Assembly (NCBI GenBank): GCA_037903475.1 | Contig: JBAJFG010000564.1 | Location: 215,932-279,931 of the forward strand | Direction: 5' to 3' | Length of the DNA: 64,000 bases | DNA from: Ancylostoma caninum | Taxonomy: Eukaryota; Nematoda; Chromadorea; Rhabditida; Ancylostomatidae | Shown: positions 45,222 through 56,429 of the stretch, piece by piece | Position numbering within the stretch: the stretch's first letter is position 1 | How the letters are laid out: each line of letters starts with the position of its first letter | Notes under the pieces: generated by a model | Databases searched by the model: none | Seen by the model: the letters and a program-made list of their open reading frames with translations, nothing else | Told to the model about the DNA's origin: nothing | Position numbers and translations under genes: made by a program

Positions 45222-45466
45222 CAGACACTTGGCGCGGCCGGGCGCTCGCCGGCCAAGCGCCCGGACGCTCGCCGGCCAAGCGCCCGGCCGCGCCTGATCT
45301 GAGGAGAGAGCACATTCCAAGGAGAGGGTCTAGACGGTCCTGTTGTGGCGGCCGCAAAATCGCTGCGGGACCACTGTCTAGACCCTCTCCTTGGAGCGTG
45401 CTCTCTGCGCGGCCGGGCGCAGTCACCGGCCAAGCGCCCGGCCGCATCAAGTATCTGAGGAGTGTC
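45222..45466. repeat. GC-rich palindromic element
   Basis: GCGCGGCCGGGCGC-type sequence and AGAGAGCACATTCCAAGGAGAGGGTCTAGAC on the left are matched inverted on the right (GTCTAGACCCTCTCCTTGGA, GCGCCCGGCCGC). It is much richer in G+C than its surroundings. The first 70 bp also holds a direct duplication (CTCGCCGGCCAAGCGCCCGG). Confidence 0.8.
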
Positions 45467-46189
45467 GCCTGTCTGGTCAACCGCGCAGCACAATCTACGC
45501 TGCGCGGTAGACTAGTGGGGCCCTCTGGTTGTCTGGCTTTGCCGATATTGGCGTTCCACTTATGCTGATTGTCACGCTAATTCAAGCACTTCGGAATGAA
45601 AAGTCACATTGAAAACACAGGGAAGCACATGCAAAATACAAATACCGATAACGATCGCGCAGCTCTGCGTAGGTGGTGCAGCCGAGAGGAGCAGTGCTGT
45701 GTTGCAAAAATGGTTGGCCAAAACTGACGATCGCCTGGCTCACCGGTGAGCCACGCCCTTCTCAACAAGTACTGGTCCTTATTTTCGAACTATTTTACAG
45801 CATTTCGATATGGAATGGTTGCACCACTTCTTAGAAAGGTCTCAAACAAGTGTAGTTCAAGAAGGAGTTCTCCTTTATTGCGACAAACATGAAAAGCATG
45901 GAATTTTGATCGAGGAAGATTGCTTTACATTTCTTTTGTTGTGGATGGAAATACTTTGTGCAAAAGTCTTATTTCGTACATAGAAACACGTTCATTACAT
46001 CATGCACTTCCTTATTAGTCAGGCTAGAGCCATAGAAGCGTGTATAGTCTCTGGACACTCACTACTATACTAACTAGATTTCAGAATATTTTTGCAAAAA
46101 GATCTGTTTTATTCCCAATCCTCTTATCCCAACAGTCTGGAACTCCGCGGGCACCGCACTCTTGAAAGGGGGCGTTGGTCCCACGCGTT
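45467..46189. other. Intergenic, no recognised feature
   Basis: Moderately AT-rich; no supported gene. Confidence 0.3.
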
Positions 46190-46421
46190 AAAAGTTATTC
46201 ATGCTTTCGGCGCGTCAAAGTTTACGAGCCGATAGGCAGTGCAAAGGAGGGAGGTAGAAAAGAAATCCTGGCAAGTCAGCAATGTTCATGGTTTTGCCGT
46301 TGCGACTGCCGCGCGAACAACAAACCGCGTTTCCATTTTCGCCGCTTTAGGTCGGCGCGAAAACTTTGTGGTTTTGTAGATGCGCGTAGACTTTGACGCG
46401 CCGCAAGCATGAATAGCTTTT
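46190..46421. mobile_element. MITE just upstream of the APC8 gene
   Basis: AAAAGTTATTCATGC...GCGCGTCAAAG on the left and CTTTGACGCGCC..GCATGAATAGCTTTT on the right. 232 bp, non-coding, ending about 170 bp before the APC8 start. Confidence 0.75.
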
Positions 46422-46575
46422 CAGACACGCAAAATTGCGCGCGGTCGTCAATGGGTCAAGTAAAGTGCAGTGTGTTTAGGATTTTTTGTTGGAATTTTCT
46501 GCACTTTTTGCGAACATTGTCATTATCTTTTCCGGAGTCTCTCCTAGCACTAGTGGAAGGATTTACTTTTTATAG

Positions 46576-46588
46576 GATCCTAGAAATT
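46576..46588 (+). promoter_or_regulatory. Candidate trans-splice acceptor of the APC8 gene
   Basis: CTTTTTATAG lies 14 nt upstream of the ATG, the usual spacing of a spliced-leader site. No in-frame upstream exon is needed. Confidence 0.45.
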
Positions 46589-49500
46589 ATGGCATATTGT
46601 CCTGAGGCATGGATTCGTAGCTTCGCGGAGACGGCCAGCGATATTCCTAGTACGAGCACTTCTAACCCGGCTACGGTAAGTTGATGTTTACATTTGTGTT
46701 GTTACCAGTTTTCCTTTTGCACTTAGAAATTCTGTCTGAATTTACCTATTCCAGGGAAGTATCCAGTGGCCAATCGTAACACCCGAAAACCGTAACCTCT
46801 TATTTGGAAAGAATCTCCTCGTCAATCGCGACTTTGCTCGGGCGTCGTTCTTTTTGCAAAAATCGAAGAGCATCGGTGCGGTGGAGCGATTTTTGTACTA
46901 TTGGAGCAAATATCTAGTGAGTGTCTGTGCCCTTTCGCGTTTGCGTTTCCTTTCTACAGAGGTTCTAGGGTTGTATTAGAACCCGTTTGGAGAATGATGC
47001 TGAGGCTATTGATCGAAAAGCTGTGCAGCATACGGATGATCGAAATTTAGCTGACCTATTGCGGGATATTGGCCGTGAAGATCGCTCTTCGGATGTTTTT
47101 CTACTTTATTTGTACGTATTAAGTTGTTATCTAGTTGGTTTACACACATTCTAACCGTTCCCATTCCAGAGAAGGCAAAATACAAGCTGCCCTCGGAGTT
47201 CCGAAGGCAGCAGCGGCCACAATGAAAGGAGTGCTAAAAATGGAATCACGCTTCTGGCCAGCATGGCAGGAATTAGTCCAGTTAATTGACAAAGTAGATG
47301 ATGTGGGTATTTTCGCCATCCTTTTGCGGTAGTGACTTCCACCCTCAAAGGCTTGAAAAGATCTGCTTTAGATTGCAGTATGTAAGGCTTTATGTAAACT
47401 TAGCCCGGATTCATCGTGGATGCCGGATTGGTTCGAAAGTTTAGCGCTGTTGAGGTTTCACATGGACAGGTGTGTTGGAAAATTATGATATCCTTTTCTG
47501 GAAAACTTTGCGTGTTGCTATTTTCCATTGCTCCGCTAATGCGTAGGAAAACCTTCCATTTTTCTCACACATCATTTAAGGGCAGTAGCAATATCCGATG
47601 GCCTTTTTTTAGGGCGTGGAGCGTTATATCTGGATAGGGCTGTGCGGCTGGCTTTGGCATTGGCCAGACCGCCCCAGAACCTTATTTCTCAAAATTCTGT
47701 AGCCTTAGTGCCTCGCTACCGTAGAGATTCACTGTTTATTCTAAATATACTAGACCCCTTCCTTGCATTGCTGTATTTTCTACACAAAAAGCACTTGTTA
47801 GCTTATTTGTCCTCTGTTTATAAAACGCTGTTCTTTCAGTGACGCACTGAAGAAGGCTGAGCAATTGATCTCACGTGGTCTGCCGGGAATTCCGATGATC
47901 CTCACCCAGATAGCGGCATGTTCAAATCATTTACATGGTCAGTGGGAACTTGTCGCTTATTTTCTTCCGTTTCCACTTTCATGAAACAGAGATCAGTAGA
48001 AAGACATGTAAATAAGACATTCTGTCTGCAAAGTATGTTTATTTAGACCACGAGAAAACTGTGGAGGTGTTCAAATCTATTCGCGCTATGGATCCGCTTC
48101 GAATAGACTATATGAATTTATATTCCGACTCGCTCTACATTCGAGTAAGCGTTTTTGGTCCATATTCTATTTTATTTGGATTATACATATTTCAGGGTGA
48201 TCGTGTTCAACTTTGTGATCTCGCACATTCTTTCTTTGAAACACACAAATTCTCATTTGAGACATGTTGTATTGTAGGTAAGACTCAAATTTTACCGAGG
48301 TTTTGCTGAGAACTCAGAATAAATTTTTTTTCCAGGCAATTATTATGGTCTCCGCCGAGAAAACGAGCAGGCCATTCGATTCTTCCAGAGAGCTCTTAGG
48401 TTAAATCCCGGAGTGGCCTCAATATGGGTCCTAGTCGGCCACGAATTCATGGAATTGAAGAATAATGCAGCGGCATGCATGTCTTATAGAAGAGCAATCG
48501 GTATATAGGCCCAACTTTTAAAAATGAGAAATGAGAAACACCTTCATCTCACTAGGAAGCCACTCCCATTAAAACTGTGCCTATGTGCCTATGGTATTTG
48601 ACGAATTTTTTTTTCGCATGCATCGATTCTCCGAGTCCATTATGGGGTTCCACGGTTGGCCGAAATTTCGATTTTGCGGCTTCGCATCAGTCAAAATAGC
48701 ACTTATTCGTGATTCTACTGGTTCTCTTGTAGATTTGCACGTTTAGAAGTCGATCCACAGGATTATCGTGGGTGGTATGGGCTTGGTCAAATGTACGATA
48801 TCATCAAGATGCCAACTTACTCGCTCTTCTATTATCAGCAAGCACATCTCTGCAAGTTGGTGTTTTCATTATCACTTCTCTTTACGGATTCTCTGCATGA
48901 TCTAATAACCAAGTAATTGCAAGTACTAACTGATGAGATTTCTTTCCATAACAAGAGATTTATTTGTAATCTGCATGGATCCTTTCATGTTGGAAGGTCA
49001 GATGAACCCCATTTTCCAAGACTATAGGTCGGTTCTAAAATTTAGGTGTTTTCAGGCCCCAGGATTCAAGAATGCTTGTTGCCTTAGGAGATGTCTACCA
49101 GAAAATGGGTAGACTTCGAAACGCGGAGAAGTGTTTCATTTCAGCGTTTAAGTATGGAGACGTGGAGGGCACTGCATTGTGGATGTTAGCCAAGTAAGCG
49201 AGGAAATCTTACGATTTTCAGGGTTCTCATCAAAAAGGTGAGAACAAGATCAAGTTTTTTGAAGTATTTTGCTGGGGGAGGGGGCGTGGGGGGGGGGGGA
49301 GAAGGGAAATTGATGTCTAATATGTTAGTTAGCATCCAGGAGGCTATATTGTACATTTCTAAAGTTAACTGTGTTTCACTGCAACAACGAGGTTTCAATA
49401 TTTTCTTCAGGCTATATGAATCCGAAAATCAAATGCAACGGGCAGCTCGGTCTTACGAAGAGTATCTCCGGGAATATCAAGAGATAGAAGTGGGTTTCCT

Positions 49501-49907
49501 TCTTTCTTCGATGTTATCGCAGAGTGTATTTGCGTAATTTCCCTTCAATGCCTCTATTTCCTTCAGGAAAGTGACGAAAATGTAGTCTATTGCGTCCAGT
49601 TTCTTGCGAAGCACTATCTCGAGCAGCGTGATGTCGAAAAAGCTATTTATTATGGGCAAAAGTGTTTGGAACATGATTCGGTTGGTTTTCTTCTCCTAAA
49701 TGGCGTTCTAACAGGAATGGCAACGCCTGACATTGCCTTGGCTCTATTACCTACTCTTTGCTGCAGATTTCGGAAGAAGGGCGGTTTGTGTTGAGAACAG
49801 CAGAGGCGATGAAGGAGCAGCAAGAAAAGGAGAAGAGCAGCGAGGCGAGACCAGTGGACGACTCGTTCTACTCGACTGGATTCGATATTACTCAGGCTTC
49901 AAGGTAA
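46589..49907 (+). CDS. mat-3: Anaphase-promoting complex subunit 8 (CDC23)
   Basis: Fifteen exons join to 542 residues: 46589-46675, 46755-46916, 46969-47111, 47170-47306, 47372-47381, 47404-47469, 47840-47937, 48047-48144, 48196-48277, 48336-48500, 48747-48855, 49056-49193, 49411-49489, 49567-49680, 49767-49907. The TPR core matches CDC23: CCIVGNYYGLRRENEQAIRF, RALRLNP, VLVGHEFMELKN, EVDPQDYRGWYGLGQMYDI, KMPTYSLFYYQQAH, PQDSRMLVALGDVY. APC8 is a TPR scaffold subunit of the APC/C ubiquitin ligase that drives the metaphase-anaphase step; in C. elegans it is MAT-3. The N-terminal exon is short and weakly conserved. The last codons AGG-TAA overlap a possible donor (AAG|GTAATT), so a further exon is possible. 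Human CDC23 is about 597 residues. Confidence 0.93.
47372..47381 (+). other. 10 nt microexon of the APC8 gene
   Basis: Between 47306 (donor GTATTT) and 47404 (acceptor CTTAG) the frame joins only if ATTGCAGTAT is kept, bounded by GCTTTAG and GTAAGG. The result, KVDDVDCSIPDSSWMPDW, aligns with the LITDKEMLKFLSLPDTWMKE region of CDC23. Confidence 0.6.
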
Positions 49908-50444
49908 TTATTTTCTGTTACACTGGGATGAACGAGCCTACTTCTTGGCATTTTCAAGTTGGGTATCTCAACCACAAACGGGGTGTGCTTTTAGAACCAG
50001 GGTAGTCACTTTTCTTGATTTACGTATCACTGATAATTATGTGGACCTTGATCTTTCGAAGGACTCTAATTCATAGCTGTTTTATGACCTGTCCAGGTTT
50101 TGAAATTGACTTATGAATATAATGATAAGTAACCACAGTAATCGACATGACGAGTTGCCAAAACCGCGCCCCGTTGAGTTAAATTATTTCGTAGTCCCAT
50201 GAAGTAGGTTTACATTGGTTTGGTAGCAAACTTCGGCAAAGACTTCACTCAGTGCAAGCGGGGCTTCGTAAGCGATGAGATGAGCAAAAGGGACTTCGTA
50301 CCTGGGACTTGGACCTTGGTTGAATAATCACCCACTTCTTTGGAAATGAGAGCAAAGAAGGTTGAAACTAAGAATTTTTCTTTCATTAATTCTGTTGATT
50401 CTGACTGAAATAATATTAAAATTAATATTTGCTTTAAAAATTAC
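49908..50444. other. 3' flank of the APC8 gene
   Basis: Probably holds the 3' UTR. No clear AATAAA near the stop codon; AT-rich near 50380-50440. Confidence 0.35.
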
Positions 50445-50454
50445 ACTTGAACAA

Positions 50455-51260
50455 GTACCCAGAAGTACCCGCAGCTTCGTTAGTACTGAACGGATCCTGC
50501 TCAAATTTCATAGTAAGATTACGAATACTACTCCTACTCTTACTGTCTTAGGAGATTGGAATCAATTGATTTTGGCAAGAGTTTGTGGGGTTATCACGCG
50601 AAAATTCTGTCAAAAGCACTGCTTCCAGCGCTTACAAGAAGACAGGTTGTGCACGGATACTTCTGGAAACAGGCACACAAATGGCAGTGCATTACCTAAC
50701 TCTGAGAGATAATTCGATTCAACTGATTTTAGTTAGAGACTGCAAATGGCAATGTACTACCCAACTCTGAAAGATAATTTGGTTCAATTGATTTCGATAG
50801 GAGTTATAGGTGAAAAAGTACCTTGCAGTACTCACAGCACTGTTGGTACTGAAAGGATTCTGCTCGAACTTTGTTGTAAGACTACGAGTACGACTCTAGC
50901 ACTAATTGCTAGAGGAAATTGGATTTGTTTGATCTCGAAACGAGTTTAACCGGTTATCATGCGAAAATTCTGCCTACAACACTGATGTCAGCACTCATAA
51001 AAGGAGAGGTCCTAAACGGATCCGACTGAATATGGGCACATAGCTGCATCTGGCAATGCTCTATCCAAATCCAAAAAAGAATTGGATTCAATTGATTTCG
51101 GTAGGAGCTATAGGTGGAAAAGTACCTTGCAGTACTCACAACACCGTTGGTACTGAATGGATCCTGTTCAAACTTTGCGGTGAGATTACGAGTATGACTC
51201 TACCGCCAATGCCAGAGGAGGTTGGAATTATTTTATTTCGAAAAGAGGTATTGCTCATGA
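50455..51260. repeat. Three diverged tandem units of about 300-360 bp
   Basis: AGTACC..GCAGTACTCAC..GTTGGTACTGAA followed by GGATCCTGCTC and later TTGATTTCG(G)TAGGAG recurs at about 50456, 50818 and 51122. Non-coding. Confidence 0.75.
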
Positions 51261-51318
51261 ATTCTCTGAACCCTAAATTTTTCCTAAAATTTAGGGTTCA
51301 GCACCGATTCAGAGAATT
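51258..51318. repeat. Hairpin
   Basis: AATTCTCTGAA-CCCTAAATTTT and AAAATTTAGGGTTCA...TTCAGAGAATT pair with a small bulge. Confidence 0.7.
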
Positions 51319-51339
51319 TTCGTTTAACAGCTTTCTCTA

Positions 51340-52690
51340 AAATCAAATATTTCCTATTGTATTGGAGCGGTTAGCTAGAGGAGAGGCTGCTCGTTCCAGT
51401 GAGTAATAAAATTGCCTCGTTTATTCAGTTACTGCGGAAAAAAGCCAAAGAACGGTCTTCAACACCACTTGGACACAATTTCTTTAAATAACTTCTTCCA
51501 AAATCAATTATTTCCAATTTTATTCGCACTGTTGTATTCAGTAATTATTGCTCTGTCAAACTAATGGCAAAAGCCTCCGAAATTTCCATCACTTCTTGGC
51601 TGGAAAAATAGAAAATTATATGACGATGCCAGCGTGTTAACGTGCTTCACCGCCAATGTACTTGTTAACACTTGTTAAGTCGTGTGAACATGTCGATGTG
51701 CATTGGAAACACGAAACCAATGTTCTTCGCAAAAACTTGTTTTAACTTGTTTACAATGGGGGCTCCGTAGATTCTTGGCTAGGTCAAAGGGGACTTCGTA
51801 ATTTTTTCTGCTCGAGGTAAGCTTGTGTCACCCCTATAACCCGCATATTTCATGGGATCAAGACGCTGTTGGTTACAGCGATGAAATTCAACCTATTTTA
51901 CCTATGCTGGCTATTATTATGATTGACAATTGCTACTTAAGCTGTCGTTTTAGTATGGTCGTTGACGATTCGGAAATGGTAATTTCTGAAGGAGAAGGCG
52001 ATGAGTCGTTCTAGTACATTAGGCAAGACTGGCTTCCTGTGCTGCAAAATGTATGGATGTTGACGATGTCTCTGAGAACTGGGAGGTGCTCGCCGCGACA
52101 GGACGACTAGCCTTCCGTTACTGAGAAAAGTTTTTGTAATGTTCATCTAGCTCGTCAGTTTTTTGACGAAACATTTTCGCAGTGATGTTTGAGCTGTTGT
52201 GCTACAACCTCGATTCTTTTGAGTAAAACCTTGTTTACTAGTATGTTTGTTGTAATTTTCATGAGGTTGCCGTCGTGTCGGACATTATGGGAAGTTTTGT
52301 ACACTTGTGCTGTTCCAGGACTATTCAACCGATTGTGACAATGTTTGTCGTGGACATGTAGAAAATCCACACCCACCATACCCTGTCGTCTGGGTTCTCA
52401 CTTCTCGTGTTGGCTGTCCTGCGATTAGGAAAAATCTCATGTCATGGACAGAAACTATTAGATTGGCGCGAAATTAATTGCCGAAACGAACACTCCAGTT
52501 CAAACTTGACTTGTTTGGGTTACGCCGTTTCCCTGCAGCAGTCCCGCTTAACTACCTCGCATTAAGCACTGCTTAGACCAGTCTTTCCCTCTGGTCAGTA
52601 AAAAATGTCTTATGTGTTCGCAATTCTTCAGTTTCTCTTTCTTCAGTTTCCTTTTCTTCAACTAGTTGTTATTACAGGTCTAATTCATTC
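51340..52690. other. No recognised feature
   Basis: Short ORFs only. The RT part of the Penelope-like element that follows might have lain here but no RT motif was seen. Confidence 0.3.
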
Positions 52691-52709
52691 GATAAAAGTA
52701 AGGTTAGTG

Positions 52710-53438
52710 GCGTTGTAACACTTCAAAACTTCGGCAATACTAATTATTACAATAAATGTAGTGGAAACTGCTCCATATGCAAAACTTCTAATACATGAAT
52801 CCATACATAGATTCTTATTCCACAAAACTGAGAAATTATACTCAAACACTCCCTAATTCTCATTCTAATAGCTCCAATGTGGTATATTGCATGGCCTACA
52901 ATGATAGTGGCCTACAGCTGGTAGCTCTTACTACTACAAAAATTAAATTAAGAATAAAAGAACACATTTATCATATTAATAACAACGATGTCAATAGTTG
53001 TCAATAGTTACCTATAAAATCATTTCAATGAAAATAAATGTACTAAAAAAGGTATACAGGTGACAATTCTAGATGACCTGTTAGAAAGTACTGATAAAAA
53101 TATTCTTTCTGATGAAGAATTATTTTGGAACAAGCTTTTTTAATACGGCATATCCATTTGGTTTCAATGATAACATAAAAGGATACGGTAACATATCCGA
53201 TATTACTTATCCACTAATGCAAAACAATAATCACCCTTATCATAGTTTAGCTATTAAAAAACATAGAAAAAGAAGCACACACAGAAACAAACATTCCACG
53301 TCTGTCCTTGACTTTATTACCACGGCTAACAACTGCAGAAATCACATAGAACCTTATAGATACTTCAAATCACTAAAGAAGAATTTCGTTAATGAAATAA
53401 CAGTACTATGCCATGACACTTACTTCTTGCTTGAATAA
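52710..53438 (+). pseudogene. Penelope-like element GIY-YIG endonuclease remnant
   Basis: Frames broken by stops and shifts read: KCSGNCSICKTSNT (the Cys-rich linker before the nuclease), NVVYCMAYNDSGLQLVAL (place of the GIY/YIG strands, diverged), KLRIKEHIYHINNND, NKCTKKGIQVTILDDLLES and LSDEELFWNK (with the nuclease Glu). A tail follows that is His/Lys-rich with PYRYFKSLKKNF. This order fits the C-terminal endonuclease of Penelope-like retroelements. The RT upstream is absent. Not functional. Confidence 0.65.
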
Positions 53439-53740
53439 ACGTTGACTTTAGATTACAACTTATTTGCATGTTATGTAGATTCCATTTTAAAAATGGAAAT
53501 AGAGTTAACAAAAAGAAATTGGAAAGTATATATAGATTAAAGTAAAATATATACACAGCATTTTGGATAACATTAATATTAATAAAATCTTTAACGAAAA
53601 TATGATTGCTAACGTTATAAAAACAATACCAATAGGCAATTTATTCCCTTCAGACAAGTATACGAATACGATGAACCTTTTTCAAAAAAAGTCCTTCAAT
53701 TACAATAACTTTCTTAAAAACACACACATAAGTATATATA

Positions 53741-54432
53741 CAGTACTGGCCAAAAAGATATCACCTTTTCGTTTTTTGCGTGTAACTCCTGAAAGACTCG
53801 CCCAATTGAGCTCAATTTTTTACTGTGTGTTGAGGGATAGGACTCCAACTTATAGGTATAGTAGCAGTCGATAGGGTCTTCTTTAATTATATTTCTGGAA
53901 AAAAGTTGGAAAATCTTCGAAAATTGCAAAAGTGGTTTTTTAAGTTTTTGTCCCTGACTTTCGTGATTGTCGTGTAATCTCTTACATTTTTATAGAATAA
54001 TGTTTGAAAAGAATTTCAGAGTATGGCTAGACCAAAGGGCTCCAGAAATCTGAGCGAGATGGAACAGAAGGCAATCGTCGAAGGCCACCAGGAAGAACAC
54101 ATCGCGAGCTGGCAAAAGTTCAAAGTTTCCAGGCCGACAATAACTAAGTTCCTAAAAAGCTGGACGCTACAGGAAGGCTTTCTCCACAAGAAGAGCCCCG
54201 GAAGACCTCGAATCACAGACTCCTTGATGGACCGTAACATAATTCATATGTCGAGAAGCAACCCACGCCTCACCTCATCCGACATTGCTCGCGAGATATC
54301 AACTCCAGACGTGTCGATTCCTTCCCGTCGCACTATTCGGCGACGTTTGCAGGCTGCTGGTCTACATGGTAGACGCCCTGTTAAAAAACCGTTCATAACT
54401 GCGAGAAATCGCAAAGCTCGCATCGCGATTTC
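53741..54432 (+). mobile_element. 5' part of a Tc1-type transposon, truncated
   Basis: It begins TA + CAGTACTGGCCAAAAAGATATC, close to the Tc1 end. It breaks off around 54432, where sequence similar to Penelope-like ends resumes. No right TIR is present. Confidence 0.8.
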
Positions 54433-54436
54433 GTAG
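54023..54436 (+). pseudogene. Tc1 transposase DNA-binding domain only
   Basis: 137 codons: MARPKGSRNLSEMEQ..., HTH 1 (WQKFKVSRPTITKFLKSW), a GRPR hook (SPGRPRIT) and HTH 2 (TSSDIAREIS, SRRTIRRRLQAAGL). It stops at NRKARIAIS just before the catalytic domain (DD34E), which is missing. It could still bind transposon ends. Confidence 0.85.
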
Positions 54437-54453
54437 AAATTGACCCACTTTCA

Positions 54454-54488
54454 GGCCTTGATAAAGGCGTGTTGCCGAAACGTCGGCC
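54454..54488 (+). ncRNA. Degenerate hammerhead-like motif
   Basis: GGCCTTGATAAAGGCGTGTT then GCCGAAACGTCGGCC: GGCC/GGCC stem I, GGC..GCC stem II, GAAAC and GUC cleavage triplet. The core should read CUGAUGA but has an extra U and an A for G, so it is probably inactive. It lies downstream of the GIY-YIG remnant, where Penelope-like elements carry such motifs. Confidence 0.45.
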
Positions 54489-54489
54489 A

Positions 54490-55200
54490 ATAAAAAGTAT
54501 TTATAACAACCTGTACGGCAGAGCAACTGGAGAAATTGTTTAACAAGATGCCCAGGTTTTACGATAGGAGAACATGGAATATACTAAACATTCAGTTTGT
54601 ACCATGTACACACAACGCGCTAATTAATGGTGACACTTCAACGCAAGAGAGCTAACCTTAAAAATGAAGGTAACAGAAAGAGGAACAATGACTAGTAACT
54701 TATTAAAAGTTGTGTACAAGTTCATTGAGAGGCTTATTCCAGATATTGCATTGAATTTCATAAATTTTTCATCCATTCGCATCGGACCGCAGCTGCTCTT
54801 ACTCGTTTATAATAATTTCCTGGATTTCGGTGCTCCTGGAAGTGACCAATGGGTTTGCGAAGCTCAGCTTCTCGTTGTACATATGGCCATCTTAGGTGAT
54901 AGAACGTTTGGTTTGTAGTGTAGATGTAGTAGATGGTGTCAGGGAGCTCTCATGCGCGAATGTATGTCCTAAAGTGAAAAATTTTCCATCATCTTCTCAC
55001 TCGAGCACATACGTACCTCTTGGAAGAACCGATCTCTCCTTGAGGTTCCTGCTTACTTTCGATCCTCAGAAATCTCCAAAGTCCACCTTAAGGTCTTCTG
55101 GTTTGTAAGTAGATGCGTTACGCGGGACTGCCAATCTGGAGTGATTATCGACAACCTGTGGTGGATAACATTACCTTAGGCGTTGAGTATGCAAGCGAAA
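54490..55200. other. No recognised feature
   Basis: A plus ORF 54664-54918 (84 codons) is unrecognised. Confidence 0.3.
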
Positions 55201-55204
55201 GGAC

Positions 55205-55604
55205 TGTAAAGGGAAGCTAGTAGGGCGTGAAAGGATGAGCGAGAGAGCACTAGAGAGAAAGGCTAAGCGTGAGAGTTAGAGGCATGAGTCACTTGACTCC
55301 TTGTCGCTGAGGACGATACTTTCAGGGCGTGGCGAGGCGACGGGTCAACGAGGAGAAGCCCCGAAGGCTGGAGCCCTGTGCGGCCGCCTGACGCCCAGCC
55401 CCTGATGCCAGCCGATCTCCAACCTGAGCCTATCCACCTGAACCGCTCGTCGCCGCCCCCTCGATCAACCTACCTGCCGCCCATAACCTTCCTCCCCTTA
55501 TCCTGCAAATAATAAAAGTATTTTATTCACTGATTGCATTTACCAATAAACTGGTTTATCTATTCTGTGTGTGCATCGGCACCTTCCGCGGCGCTACGCT
55601 CACT
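55205..55604 (+). repeat. 5' LTR
   Basis: TGTAAAGG start; AATAATAAAAG and CAATAAACTGG in the 3' part. Ends CTCACT or CTCAC. Confidence 0.9.
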
Positions 55605-55665
55605 GGTAGCAGCGAGTGGTTCCACCGCTCGCTTGCTACGATTTCTAGAGGGACTCAGATTACCA

Positions 55666-56429
55666 ATGGGTCCCGTGAAGAGATCCAAGACGCAACCCAG
55701 CGAAGCCATGGCTGTTGCCGCGACACCAGTGTCTACGCCCGATCAAGTTACCGCTCCGCTGGTTGGAGCCCTCGCCAACCTCGACGACGCCTCAACGGTC
55801 TATGGAAAGGAGGCAAAGGAGCTCCGAGATGCCGCCACCGAGGCGCTCGTGAACGTATGGCGTGACGCCCGCCTATCGACATCACAGCTAGCCCAGCAGT
55901 TCAACCAAGGTAATTCTAACCTGCTTTCTGGGTTGAATGATTCTTTTGCCGCTGTGAGCTCACGCATAGAGGCGTTACCCGTGGTAGCGTCATGCAGTCC
56001 TGATGGGCAGATTCCGAAAGTTCAAACTTTTTCCGGTTCTGGTGAGAACGTGGCGCAATTTTCAATTTGGTTGCGTCGCCTCGAGGACATCATTAGGATG
56101 CGCGGCGTACCCATGAGTTCTGAGTAAAAGGCTAACTTCTTAATAGGCCACCTTGATGGGGTAGCGCGCGAAAAGATTGAGGAGCTATCGGAGGATGACA
56201 AAAAAAGTTTCGAGGCGATAGTAGGCCATTTGCGTGGATTCTTTGAAAGCCCGCAACAGCGCTACGTGGCTCGGCAGACTCTAGCAGCCTGTAGGCAGGA
56301 ACCGGGTGAATCCAGTACGATTTTTGCGAACCGTTTACTTAACCTAGTCCGAGCCGCTACAGCAGGACAAGACCCCCTCACTCAGAAGGAGAGAGTCCTC
56401 GAAGAGTTTGTTGCTCGACTGCGAAGCGA
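55666..56429 (+). pseudogene. Gag of the helicase-carrying LTR element, with internal stop
   Basis: From the ATG at 55666 the frame has a basic start (MGPVKRSKTQPSEA), then KVQTFSGSGENVAQFSIWLR and, after a TAA at 56125-56127, LIGHLDGVAREKIEELSEDD, QQRYVARQTLAACRQEPGES and VLEEFVARLRSD, the usual retrotransposon gag capsid pattern. The stop splits the capsid domain in two. Beyond about 56429 gag similarity stops and helicase similarity begins in another frame; no zinc knuckle is present. Confidence 0.8.

Noticed and set aside
45221..45493. Pro/Ala/Arg-rich ORFs on the minus strand
   Set aside because: They come from the GC-rich palindrome, which is open in several frames by composition.
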